NCBI GenBank assembly: GCA_036872755.1
Contig: JAVHNS010000011.1
Location: forward strand, 62,001-126,000
DNA: 64,000 nt
Direction of reading: 5' to 3'
Source: Orbilia blumenaviensis
Lineage: Eukaryota; Ascomycota; Orbiliomycetes; Orbiliales; Orbiliaceae
Shown here: one piece after another, positions 51,016 through 61,893 of the stretch
Layout of the letters: every line of letters starts with the position of its first letter
How positions within the stretch are numbered: the first letter of the stretch is position 1
The notes under the pieces: generated by a model
Seen by the model: only the letters and a program-made list of their open reading frames with translations
Database searches by the model: none
What the model was told of the DNA's origin: nothing
Program-made: the position numbers and the translations under genes

Positions 51016-51306
51016 ATGACAAAGCAAGAACCAGAGGAGCTGAGGGCTGTACTGAAGGCGGTACTAGAAAATGGAGATGCCGAAAAGCCAAGAGTCATCG
51101 TCAATCCAGCCAAGTTCAGGATTAGTCGGCCTGGCCAGCGCGAAACCACAAAAAAAACAATTCCCTTCGAATTCGCTACACCCGCGGCTGAGTTGCAGTT
51201 GACTCTTCCCTACTGTGATAATAATTTACGTGTACGTAAAACAATCAATCCCGAGGACGGACCCGCAGGTTACGAGATTCCCGTTTCCCTCCGATTCGTT
51301 CGTTAG
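51016..51306 (+). CDS. Small hypothetical protein
   Basis: An open frame of 96 codons starting MTKQEPEELRAVL and ending VSLRFVR before a TAG. It could begin further up at 50959 (115 aa), but the upstream 19 residues look non-coding. The protein is hydrophilic and charged, with an acidic helix at the start (PEELRAVLKAVLENGDAEKP) and a beta-rich C-terminal half (IPFEFATPAAELQLTLPYC, GYEIPVSLRFV). No signal peptide or membrane segment is seen. I recognise no family. The even hydrophobic pattern favours a real gene, but it stands alone with no context. Confidence 0.4.
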   Translation: MTKQEPEELRAVLKAVLENGDAEKPRVIVNPAKFRISRPGQRETTKKTIPFEFATPAAELQLTLPYCDNNLRVRKTINPEDGPAGYEIPVSLRFVR

Positions 51307-54150
51307 GCTATAGATTTTCCCCAGTACTGTTGCAGTATTGGATCCATCTGGTCTCGTAAACCAGCCTCCACAAAGTGGCCCTCGAGCCCGACCCAGGTTG
51401 GATCCTACGGGACTAGGTTGGATCCACGAATGTTCATTCAACCTAGCACTCGCGATCGGCCCCACGAGCTTATAACCCGCTTTTATCCCAAACTACGTAC
51501 CTACCCTATGGCTCCGTCGAGTTTGGGAAGGTCGCTGACCCGGCCTTTGTCTCAAAGAATATGTAGTGTATTAGCAGATGCCGTATGAGGTAAACCAGAG
51601 CCCATACATTATAAATAAGCAAGTACATACTTATGCGTATATATCACAACTGTAGCACTGGTCCTCCCTCACCTAGTTCCGCCGTTGTATATATGTACTG
51701 ATAGGTGTAAATCTCGAGCGAACATGGCGTTTTTCCTTCTATCTGATATCTGAGTATCCATGACCTAATATTCAATAAAAATGTCCGAAATACGACGCGA
51801 CGTAGACATCAGCCAATTGGATCGAGTCGCGAGTCGCAAACGGCGCGAACATTGCATTGAAGATTATGATGCAACAAATGTTCTAAAAATTCGAATTATT
51901 ATTCTCCATCTTGCTTGGCATTAAGTCCTTACTCGTCCCCGCACAAACGGTACCATCTTCGGATGTGTTGCATCCGGGGTTCTCCAACGGCCTAATCACG
52001 TGCAGCAAGTCACGTGTAATGGCAAATCAAGAGAGGATGGTGTGTTGTGGTGTTGTTGTGTTGTAGGTCAGCAATCTTGGGATTACAGCAACACATCGAT
52101 CTCAACGAGACCAATCTTGACAGCCATGGAACGTGGTGAGGCTGAGACTGGTCTCGTTGCTGAGACTCAATTGCAACGTTATAGCTTATTCCTCGTCGAA
52201 GATATCTTTGTTTATATACAGCCTGCTGCTACCTCCGAACCATGAAGTAGCTCAACCTCGGAAACACGACTACCGCCACCATCATGACCATCACCACCAT
52301 CAGTGCATCATCATCAAAATCATCACTACCACACACTGCGCTCATGACATAATAGCAGGATGTCGGATGACTTGCAATCGCTCCGCAGAGCGAAGGGGGA
52401 GCTCACGGACAAAAGCTTTCCTCCCCGCCTAAATCGGCGGTAGATGCTACACTGGCTGGGTCCAGATACATGTAACTATGGATGCTGGCTTACATACAGG
52501 AAACACCGTTAAATGGCTGATCGATGGTCAAACAAGACTGCAGGAAACGTTGCCTGCAAGCGATATTCAAAACTATCGATAGCTACCTAGTACCGGACAT
52601 CGGTGGGGCCAAACAAACCTAGACTGGAGGCATCCGTGTCAAGCATCGATTCACCAGCAGCCGGAGTAGCACCGGAGTACCCCGGACCGCTCTTCCTAAC
52701 GAAATACGAGGTTAGAATTAGGACAGATGCCCAAGGGACCCTGAATCCAGACGTCCAAACCACCCGAATGTCGACGTCGGTCTGACATCGACGTCATGTA
52801 ATAGTGCATGGGCCTTTCTCCAGAAATGCATTGATGTCCGTCGACATCATCACTTCCCGACTAGATCTGTCCTTTAGCGATCGGAACGATAGGAAAAAAA
52901 AAAAAAAAAGTTTGAGAGGCGGCGGCGAGGCTTGCACAGAGAAAAAATCTTCGCATGCCAACGGTGCAGAAAACTGATAATTACATACATGTGTACGGTT
53001 GTAAGTTGCATCTAAACGAGGTGGAGATGCGAACTAACACCATAACCGTGACCCAGATCAAACACCACTGCAAAGATGCTCTTAAAATAGCGTCTACATC
53101 CGACCAGCTTGTTCTGTCACCACCGGTGGGGTGACCATCGACGGGTTAGCGAGATTGGGAGAGTGCTGATGATTGGCCATCAGGCTTGGGGGGTAGTAAC
53201 TTCCATGCATCTCCAACAGCTCCTTGGCAGGGAATTTGACGGGCGTGTACGGCTTGACATGCAATTTGATGCTGGGGGCCCTTGCCGGCCAGTAGAGTTC
53301 TGATGGCAGAAAAGGGATGAGGTCGGGTACAGAAGACTTTCCCGTACCTTCCTCGGGCTAAGATTGCGTACCACTCCACCTCCTTTCTCTTCCAACGGCT
53401 CTGTCTCAAACAGGTACTTGATACAAACAGACATCATCGGGCCAGAGAGAGAGAACGAGGGGAGGGTAACATCGCCATCCCCAGCCAGGCCACTCTTGTC
53501 CTTTCCCTTCTCTTCCTTCCTTGCCCTTCGATGCGGTAAAAATCGTGCGATCTTTTTTGTTCGAAACACCCCGTTCGCTCTTTCCTTAGCCTTAGTTTTT
53601 CTTTCCTTCTACCTCTTCCTTCCCTTTCCTGTCACTCGCTTTCCCTGCTGTTTAAGCTTTTCGTGAGCATTTTTGACTACTCAATTTCATTTTTTATTGT
53701 TCTCGACTCTCGTTTCTGTGAACCGTTTCAGACGGCACTGTCTCTCCCGACCGTTCCGTAGACACAGCGTCCTTTTCTTCCTATCCTTCCTCGCATACGC
53801 CTTCTGCATTCGCTTTTCCCCTTTCAAGTCTCCGTATATTTGCGGGATCTGGAGCGATTGTTTTGTGTTTGGGATTCCAATCTCAATTTCAATTTCAATT
53901 TCATCCTTGGTTCGGGTTTGTTGTGTTCTCTCAAAACCCTTTCTTTGTGTACCCACTCTTAAATATCAACATCGACCATCAACCATCAACACCTGACATC
54001 GATCAATTTTTCATCGTCGCGTCGGGATTGGGGATTCATCTATCTTGGCTATAACGTGGAGGACGACCCTTTCACGCCGTCTGCCGACACCCTTCCGACC
54101 CTTTATTTCATCGACGACCTTCCCTTGTTCTTTCATAACCGTCCCCCAAC
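51307..54150. other. Intergenic plus long pyrimidine-rich leader
   Basis: The first 2 kb show no gene; there is a CAT-rich patch near 52280-52320 and an A-run near 52894-52910. From about 53400 the plus strand becomes strongly pyrimidine-rich, as expected for the promoter and leader of the Kre9-like gene. A TTTCAA-type tandem repeat lies at 53881-53905. Confidence 0.5.
53881..53905. repeat. TTTCAA hexanucleotide tandem repeat
   Basis: About four tandem copies of a CAATTT-type unit in the presumed leader of the Kre9-like gene. Confidence 0.8.
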
Positions 54151-55437
54151 ATGGTCTCGACACGTTCGCTTCTCCTTTTCACCATCGCCTCCATCACCTC
54201 CCTCGCCTCAGCCAAAACCACAATTACATATCCAGAGGGCGGGGAGGTCTTCCCAGTTGGACAACCAGTTACAATAAAATGGGAATCAGATGTTCCAAGC
54301 GCCTCGGTCGGCTTGTCAATTTGCTGGAACGGTGCTAATGACTGCGTCGAAATAACGCAAGGGCGGGCAAACACTGGATCATTCACTTGGACACCAAAGG
54401 ATACCCTTGCCCCCCGTTCCGACTACATAATCTTCATGGCTGTAGGACGCACCAGCACTACTCCGGACGACTATATCACTTCACCCAAGTTCGAAGTTGT
54501 CCCTGCTTCCAGCTCCACAACCGGCCCGTCACCAACTTCAAGTGGTGGAACATCTACTACAGGCGGAGCAGTTACTACTACTGGCTCATCATCAACCGGA
54601 ACCCCTGCGCCTTCTTCCAGCGATTCGAATTCCAATGGCACCATCATTGGGGCGGCAGTTGGTGCGGTTGCAGGTGTTGTTATAATTGCCGTAGTCGGCT
54701 TTATCTGGATGCGAAAGCGTAATCAAAAGAAACTTGCCGAAGCACGCCGAAGCATGGGTCAAGACGACGTTGAAGCCGCTGAAAAGAAGAAGCCTAACGG
54801 TTCCGGATCCGTCAATGGTGCGGCAGTTCTCGCCGGTGACAAGAAGAAGCCTGCCGGCGAAGAAGCATTTGCCCCTTCAGGTGATAAGAAACACAACTAT
54901 GCCGGGTCCTCTAACGACTACGCTATGGCAGAATTACCAGCGGTCCAGCAAGAAGTATTTGAAATGGCGGCTGTTCCGGCAGCAGGTGCTAGCGCCAGTG
55001 GTAGTGGTGGAGCGCATTTCTTTGCCATGGAATTAGACTCTCGAGAAATCCCCCGACCAGGCACTTCGACTGTCAAGCCGGATACCGACCCAACATCAAA
55101 ACCGTCTACGCCAGCCGCTGTCAAACCCCCCACTGACAAGAGTGAAGGCCGAGGTGTCTCTATCGATGGTACTACCGTCAATAGTGAAACTGAACGACCC
55201 ACCTCTTTGGGATCCATTGAGCAGATCAAGGAATCATCGCGAGAAGGCTCCCAGAGGGACTTGACACAACAAGATGAATCGGCACCTCGATCCGGAACAC
55301 CTGCCCATAATACGCCAACCCACAATACACCCAGCGAAGCCAACAATGACGCAGGGCCAAGCAATAGAGACAGCACACCGCAGATCGGCAGTATTCCCAA
55401 ACTAGGAGGTTTCGATTTTGACACCGCCAAGTTCTAA
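54151..55437 (+). CDS. Kre9/Knh1-like single-pass membrane protein
   Basis: A 428-aa intronless gene. Residues 1-21 are a signal peptide (MVSTRSLLLFTIASITSLASA). Residues about 24-115 match the Kre9/Knh1-type N-terminal domain found in fungal wall proteins: TYPEGGEVFPVGQPVTIKW, a central CWNGANDC pair of cysteines and a SPKFEV end. A Ser/Thr/Gly-rich stalk (about 117-165, probably O-glycosylated) follows. One transmembrane helix lies at about 169-191 (TIIGAAVGAVAGVVIIAVVGF) and stops at WMRKRNQKK. The roughly 235-residue cytosolic tail is low-complexity and charged (KKK, Pro/Ser/Thr, NTPTHNTPSE). The layout resembles wall-stress sensors or tethered wall-associated proteins, though most family members are GPI-anchored or soluble. 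A role in beta-glucan or wall integrity is inferred. Confidence 0.9.
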   Translation: MVSTRSLLLFTIASITSLASAKTTITYPEGGEVFPVGQPVTIKWESDVPSASVGLSICWNGANDCVEITQGRANTGSFTWTPKDTLAPRSDYIIFMAVGRTSTTPDDYITSPKFEVVPASSSTTGPSPTSSGGTSTTGGAVTTTGSSSTGTPAPSSSDSNSNGTIIGAAVGAVAGVVIIAVVGFIWMRKRNQKKLAEARRSMGQDDVEAAEKKKPNGSGSVNGAAVLAGDKKKPAGEEAFAPSGDKKHNYAGSSNDYAMAELPAVQQEVFEMAAVPAAGASASGSGGAHFFAMELDSREIPRPGTSTVKPDTDPTSKPSTPAAVKPPTDKSEGRGVSIDGTTVNSETERPTSLGSIEQIKESSREGSQRDLTQQDESAPRSGTPAHNTPTHNTPSEANNDAGPSNRDSTPQIGSIPKLGGFDFDTAKF

Positions 55438-56581
55438 TTTCTCCGAACCGAACAATTAGTATTAAAAAAATATAAAAAACTGAAAAAGTCTACAATTGTT
55501 CTTGCATGTTTCCCTCTTACCCTATCATAGCGATACCCGTCTGCGCATCTCTATCTTCTTGACCCTGTCGTCATGTGCTTTCTTTTAATGCTGTTGTGTT
55601 TTCGAGCTGGCGTTCTATGGAGGCTTTTACATATTCATCCGTCAGTCCTCAGCAAACCTTTTTCATTTTTTTTTTTTTCATTTCCTTTCTTCATTTTTTC
55701 TGTTGGCATTCTGCTCCCACCGTCATCATCACCGTTATCATCATCATCATCATCACCACCATCACCATCAATATTATAACCAACCTGTCCCGCCTCCGCA
55801 AGCCAGCCGGTCATCTTTCTGATCACTCTCAATTACTCTTCGACCCTTAAACTTTATTCTATTTTCCTATGTAATTTTAGACTCTTCTTCTACATATTCC
55901 CTTCCATTCGAATATGCCCTTATTAATGAATAATAAATCAATAAAAAATAAAAAATTTTGGCTTACCCACTGGTAGTTGCGCGTGACCACGCCTATACAA
56001 GCTGTGTCATTTGGTCTTCTTTTTTTTTTTTGCGCTTGTGGCTTTTCGCTTTGAATTAATAGGAAGAGAGCCATCCAATGGCCCGCGACTATGACATGTT
56101 ATTTGTACCTGCATTTAAATCTTTTACCTGAGTCTTGGTCACAAGAACGAATCGAATGGGACAAAAGCCGTCGAATTCGGAAATTAAAGCTGTCGGAACA
56201 AAACCGCACTGTCATAAGCATAGGATCTTATCTCTTGGCCTGGCCAGCCTAATTTGCTCGGTTCCAAAATCCCACACCTGCAGGTCTGTCGCCCTGTCGG
56301 TTAAGTTTCAGATTTCCTTTATCATATCATATACCAATCGCTTTTGCAAAAACAGGTACCTGTACTTTGAGCGAGTGCTTAAGTAAGTAGGTAGGTATTC
56401 ATGACCAGAGGCTTCCATGGCCAACGTGGTCAACCCCTCAAGTAATTAGCCAGCCCCCGCACATACCAGTTCGATATCAATGGGGGCTGCTTCTCCTCTT
56501 TACCAAGTAGGTACATACTTCCCTTCGTACACTTACATCCTAAGAATCCGTAAATTAATCGTCCTGCATTCTACAACCGGC
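55438..56581. other. 3' flank and intergenic, CAT-rich repeat
   Basis: Downstream region of the Kre9-like gene, with a T-run near 55670 and a CAT/ATC microsatellite at 55723-55770. A further T-run lies near 56020-56031. No gene was found. Confidence 0.6.
55723..55770. repeat. CAT/ATC trinucleotide microsatellite
   Basis: Imperfect CAT/ACC triplets, probably in the 3' untranslated region of the preceding gene. Confidence 0.85.
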
Positions 56582-57837
56582 ATGTCTGAGACACACAACT
56601 TTGTCGTTCTGGGCGGGTCCGGGCTGGTCTCAACATTGCTCATTCGTTCCTCAGGCACATTGGGCCGGAGCTGAAGCAGTTAGGCAAGACCTACCATGTA
56701 TATATTGTCGATAGCTCCTCACATTTCTTCTGGAACACGGGCAGTCCACGCTCCTTGGTTTCGGCTACGCTCCTTCCTGCTGATAAGCTCTTTGCACCCA
56801 TCGTCGATGGATTCAAATCATACGCTTCCTCATTGTACACCTTCATTCATGGCACGGCCGAGTCCTGGGACGTCGGGGGCCGCACAATCACGATCAAGTT
56901 AGCAGAGAGCGAAAATACTTAGACGCTTTCATACTATGCACTTGTTCTTGCTACCGGCGTCCGTACTCCATCTCCCGCCACCTCCCTCCACGGCAACTAC
57001 ACTATCATTCAAGCTGCTATTGCTGAACTGAACACCAAGATTGCTTCGGCCACCTCTGTAATCATATCCGGTGGTGGACCCACTGGCGTGGAAACAGCAG
57101 GCGAAGTTGGCCAATTCCTCAATGGCTCCGCAGGATGGTTCAGCTCCCGTCCCTCCAACCCTAAGGCTAAAGTCACCTTGATCACCAAGGATGACAAACT
57201 TTTGCCTGTCCTTAGCAAGCCACATGCGCTTAAGGCTGAATCTTTCCTAAACATGGTTGGCGTCGACGTTGTATATAACGTTGGAGTCCTCTCTTCCGTC
57301 ACCGAAGCCGACGGCAAGACCACCGTGAACCTCTCTTACGGCGACCAATGGACTGCCGACGTGAATATTCCCGCTTGGGGTACCACGCCCAATACTGAAT
57401 ATGTTCCCGCGGATCTCAAGAACGATCGTGGCTATATCAAGACCAATGGCACAACCCTCCGTGCAGATGCCGCAGGACCCCGCGTTTACGTGGCTGGTGA
57501 TGTTGGCGACTATTCTCGAGGAGGCTTTCATAATCTTTACGCCACTATCCCTACCCTCGTCACTAATATCAGACGGGACTTGTACGCAGCAGCGTTCTCC
57601 AGTGAGCCCGACGCTAAACCCGAAGGCCCAGACCGCCTGTTCACTCCGAATAACTCGGAAACCCAAGCGGTTCCCATTGGTCCAAGGGGTGTTGGTGCGG
57701 TGAATGGATGGGGACTCCCCAGTTTTTTGATTTGGCTGCTCAAGTGTCGTAATTACATGATTGGGAATATCCCTTTAACTTTGAATGGTTATAATGCCCC
57801 CGCTCCCCAAAGGGTTATTTACGATCAAAGAACTTAA
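56582..57837 (+). pseudogene. AIF/AMID-like FAD-dependent oxidoreductase, broken
   Basis: Intact relatives are FAD/NAD(P)-binding oxidoreductases of about 400 aa. The frame opens at ATG 56582 with SETHNFVVLGG, the start of the FAD-binding beta-alpha-beta fold, but the glycine-rich loop is damaged and the frame is lost. From about 56630 homology continues in another frame (HIGPELKQLGKTYHV, then DSSSHFFWNTGSPRSLV). That frame meets a TAG at 56920-56922 just before LSYYALVLATGVRTP. Downstream the frame is open to TAA 57837, with a second dinucleotide-binding motif ISGGGPTGVETAGEV, then ARPVTLITK-like strand sequence, VYVAGDVGDYSRGG (FAD end), and a hydrophobic C-terminus. So one frameshift and one nonsense change are visible. 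No splice sites rescue either. A sequencing error at the frameshift is possible, but the separate stop makes decay likelier. Confidence 0.8.
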
Positions 57838-58689
57838 CTTCTAGCCAGAGGCTTACTTTTAAGTAGAGGATTGACAATCTTCGGTCTGCTCTATATCTAA
57901 ATTCAAAATATTCTGGTCAAAAGATTACCCTATAGGCTTTATGAATATTAGAAGAAATAAGTTTTAAAAACGACCGCATAGTTACTTGTATATTTACTTA
58001 CTGATAAGGAGATCTATACACTAAAGTGGTTAAAGATTTAATTTCTCTCTCTATGGTTAGCAGCAAGTAATATTATAAAATGCGGACATTAATGTACTCA
58101 ATGATAGCATGGGTACATGATTCCAAAACTGCGCTTTAGTCAATTATGTAGAAGTACTGATAAGTACCTAACTATGACTAACCCGATATTCCCTGTTAGG
58201 CCTGCATGCACCCCAGACCCAGATATGGGAAAAAGGATGGTATTCCAGCCCCGCTAAGCGGTATCCTATCGTTTATTTCTTGACATGCTGCACTATCGCA
58301 CAAAGGGATGCATGCAGGGGGGCCAAGGAAATGCCATGCCGTTGGAAGAAATGACTAGATGAAAGGGAAACGGGGATTGGCCCGATTATGGTACATGACA
58401 AATTCCGAATTTAGATACGACTGTATTTAGAGACCGTTTGGGTTGAAAGGAGGGGGGGTCCTTGCTCATTGTGCACACATGTCGCATGTTGCTGCTTCAG
58501 ATGTTGGTGATGAAGATGTTGGATGGGCTGCAAAGTTTGCCTTACCTGTGCCCCATGGGATGAGTATTTATATACTACGCTTGGGAATCAAGACTCCACA
58601 GCCTTCTCTTCCTTTTAGCAGCAGATTCCTCTTCCTAGAACCGTCTTAACCATCAGCGAAGTTCTAAGTTCAAAAACAGACGATTCAAG
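57838..58689. other. Intergenic, upstream of Cys-rich surface protein
   Basis: AT-rich for the first 350 bp. A plus-strand frame near 58443-58649 is not supported. A TATA-like TATTTATATA stretch at about 58565-58574 lies roughly 120 bp before the next start codon and may be part of its promoter. Confidence 0.45.
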
Positions 58690-59334
58690 ATGCATTACCT
58701 CTCCACCACCCTCCTCCTCACAGCATTAGTCCCCTTCGCGGCAGCGCAGGTCTCCAATCCACTATTCCCCGCGCACATATTCACCATCCGCGCACCTGAA
58801 CCCTGCGACCAGGCTTGTCAAGACATAATCTGCACCCAACCAGGTTCCTGCACACCATGCGGCAGCGGCCAGTGCACCGTAGGCGAAGAATGCGGCACAT
58901 GGGCCGGAAAACCAGACACCTGCTGCATCCAACCATACAACTTCTCGCCAAGTTCAGACAAGCTTAAATGCTCAGACGTAGCGTCCTTTCTTTCATCTCT
59001 GGACCCTCAGAACCCACCGAGCGGATCGGGTACCCCGAAGGTGTACTCTGCAGAAACATGTCCCTCCGGAGAAGTCATTGCTGCCTATGCGGTGTTTGGA
59101 GAAGCGAGTGGGAACCTGACCTGTTGTGAACGAGGGAAGGATGCAGTTGTGATTGAGAGTAGCACTTTGAGTGTGCCAGAGTCTGTTGTTTGTGTTAATG
59201 AACTCAGTGCTGGCGCTTCTTCTGGGAATAAGAATGCAGGTGGAAATGGTAGTGGTACGAATGGTAGTGGTCGAGTGGCAGCTGGAGTTTGGCTGGTGGC
59301 TGTAGGGTTGGCGGCTGGTATTTACCTTGCGTAG
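58690..59334 (+). CDS. Cysteine-rich GPI-type secreted protein
   Basis: Single exon, 214 aa. The start MHYLSTTLLLTALVPFAAAQ is a clear signal peptide. The mature part has a compact cysteine-dense module (about residues 36-78; CDQACQDIICTQPGSCTPCG and a following CTVGEECG with a CC pair), then a second region with paired cysteines (NLTCCERG) and N-glycosylation sites. A Gly/Asn/Ser spacer precedes a hydrophobic C-terminus (VAAGVWLVAVGLAAGIYLA), as for GPI anchoring. I do not recognise the family. A wall or membrane surface location is inferred. It stands next to the broken oxidoreductase without sign of co-regulation. Confidence 0.88.
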   Translation: MHYLSTTLLLTALVPFAAAQVSNPLFPAHIFTIRAPEPCDQACQDIICTQPGSCTPCGSGQCTVGEECGTWAGKPDTCCIQPYNFSPSSDKLKCSDVASFLSSLDPQNPPSGSGTPKVYSAETCPSGEVIAAYAVFGEASGNLTCCERGKDAVVIESSTLSVPESVVCVNELSAGASSGNKNAGGNGSGTNGSGRVAAGVWLVAVGLAAGIYLA

Positions 59335-60842
59335 GTGCTTGGTTGTTAGTATTCGGTGAACAGTCAGGCGATATATAGGTTGCATCTACAATATTTTATA
59401 TAAGGGATATATATCCTGATATCATCGAAAGGGTTCTATTCTGAGAGTACAGTTTTCTGATATCGAAGCTGCAGGTAGCATATAATATACATATCTGTTT
59501 ACTATCCACTTGTCCCCCCTTAATTAAAAACATCACACTTGATCTCGTTCATGGATTCAAAGGATTAATTACGTCTAACACATAATATAACCAGCCTTGC
59601 CTCCCTTTTGCGGGATGATAATCCTAAACAAAAGGCCGGTTCTCCATTATCCGAATAAACAATACACACTTCAGCCTCATGATCATTTGAGTGACAATAT
59701 ACATGTTAACTCTACAGAAATTTACTTCTGGTCGACCAATGTGAGTCCAATATCAGCTAATGTATACAGGTTATATAGTTATGTAGCAGGGAGGACGAAT
59801 CAAAGAAACCTATCAACCACTGCTGGCTGCCATGGCGATTAGGCGATATTGATGTGCGCATCCATCTATAATGGAATGCTTAGCTGTCTACATACATGAA
59901 CACCGTGTGCGTAAGAAAGATGAAGTCCACGACCAGTATCTGTAGCTTTCTTCTCAAACCCCTGACCCACAAGGACACATGAAGTATCCCCTTGCCTCGA
60001 GGTAACACATACTTAGTTGCTGGCTATACTAATTATAACCCTGCTGTCCACTGGTTTACCCGCAGTGTCATGAAGTAGTGCATGGAACTCTGGGTTCGAA
60101 CCTCGCGCCCCGACACCTATATAGGAAAGATGATTGTTAGCCTGCGTCCGCAACAACTATCGATCCATTTCCATTATGTCCGCTTTCAACAAACATGAGG
60201 ATTTATTAAAGCACCTGAAAGCTTGTACTGCCGTTTCTTAGATTCTTTCAACGTACCAAAGATCAATTTGGGTTCTGGGGCGTATCGACTGTCCGTCGGG
60301 TACTCTCGAACAGACCGAAGATTGGATCATGGGAAGTTCTTTGAGGATATATGGACTGCTAGGGCTATCCAAAGGGTCTCCGGAAAAATCGAAACGACAT
60401 CATAGAAATACTGATATTTGAAGACGGCGGGTAGCTTAGAGTAGCCGCTAGGACGGCCGGGTCGGCCGAAATTGCGGCTGCAGAGTCCACTCTTGTATAA
60501 ATTCCAGAGTTTTGTTTTTATAGAATAGAAACTGGTCGCAGTTTTGATCGGAAGAATTTGATCTCAGGGACCTAGACGAACACAAATCTGCTGAAGTCAA
60601 TCTTCGATTTATTTTTGGATCCGGTGATGTTTTTGAAGGTGTGTTCTTGGTGTATTGACGCCGCTATCGGGAGTTAGGAGCTATATTTATATATTTCTTT
60701 GTTTGTATTTATTAAGCCATTATTCCATGTCTACTAATAATATATCTTGTTATAATCCATAAAATCGGCGTATAATTCGACTGCCCAGAAAACAGACACC
60801 ATTGCTCTAGTAGAACTATTTATTGGTCATCCTCTTCCCATT

Positions 60843-60844
<2 letters not shown>

Positions 60845-60900
<56 letters not shown>
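60845..60900. repeat. Poly(T) tract, 56 nt
   Basis: A pure T run of 56 residues, the longest homopolymer in the window. Read on the minus strand it is a poly(A) tail following GATGGATTGCC. The heptamer CCATTAG stands directly before it (60838-60844) and again at 61218-61224, so the segment 60845-61217 may be a retro-inserted sequence with a short target-site duplication. Confidence 0.85.
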
Positions 60901-60901
<1 letters not shown>

Positions 60902-61217
60902 GCAATCCATCGCGACTTCACAGATCGACGCAAGTCATGAAACAATCAAATCTAAATGCCCGTCGATTTGAACTGCAGCATCGGCAGGGTGCCGTGTACT
61001 TCCGCCGTCAGTCAGTGACCAATCCCATGCTTCTCTATTTTATTTTATTTTCGCGTTGTTCTAATGAAAAATGCAACAAATTGCTTCGATGTCTAAGTGC
61101 TCCAAGTCAATTAAATTTCGTTTTGAAAAATCTTGTTGGGACTCTTTGCAGAATGTTCAAGCTAATCGAAATCGAAATTAATCAATTGCAGTCGTGCTAT
61201 AAAGTATATGAATTTGA
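60845..61217 (-). mobile_element. Possible poly(A)-tailed retro-insertion
   Basis: About 373 bp bounded by the heptamer CCATTAG on both sides, ending (minus strand) in the 56-nt A tail. The body has no coding frame and no recognised LINE or SINE core. The hexamer-to-heptamer match could be chance. No other copy was found in this window. Confidence 0.3.
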
Positions 61218-61893
61218 CCATTAGATGTGACATGTTATATATCAAAAATCAATTTCTAAAAACTAGGGTTCGTAGCGCCGCGAGCTCGCGCGAGAACACG
61301 ACACCACAATATCATATGCACTTCGACTCAAAGTTGGGTCGTATCAGCGGGAACTTGGAGCCGGAAGGCGATATTAATATAGTAATTTTAATTAGCTACC
61401 CGCGTAGCCGCCACAAAATGGGCTAACGATTCCTACCCCCCCCGGCTGCATGCTACGCATCTGTGCTGTAACGCCCTAATCCAAGAACTCACTACACTCT
61501 GGGGAGACTACCTGAACTGGTAGTTGGTTACTTGTATAGTTCTAAACTGTATGGCTTCATGTATGGAAAGGGTTATTGACGAAGCGATGGAATCTGTTAT
61601 CCTGAGAGACGATCTCGCTTTGAATTTGAAAACATCAAAGTGCGAGCCCGGGAGTATATTGGAGACAACAACCAATCTGAAGACTAGATTTAGATGCCAT
61701 TAAATAAGGAACAAAATAACAAGCCCAAATGTTTCGCATAATTTTCGTAAGAAACCATATCTAATAAAAGCAATTCATGAAATCATCCCATCATCACAAT
61801 GTGAACCTGCCACAAAAATCTGTCGAGCCAACAAAAAAAAAAAAAAGCCACCTTTTATAAAGAAAAAAAATAAGAAAAAAAAAAAAGTGTAGG

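Larger units (their letters stand above)
59335..61893. other. Intergenic with possible retro-inserted segment
   Basis: No supported gene. The striking feature is the T-run at 60845-60900 (listed separately). A GGTTCGAA box near 60090 looks tRNA-like but has no pairing arms. Around 61835-61885 are several A-rich runs just downstream of the LysM gene stop. Confidence 0.5.

Noticed and set aside
60070..60120. GGGTTCGAACCTC box resembling a tRNA T-arm
   Set aside because: The flanking stem pairs poorly and no 5' acceptor strand or D-arm lies at the right distance.
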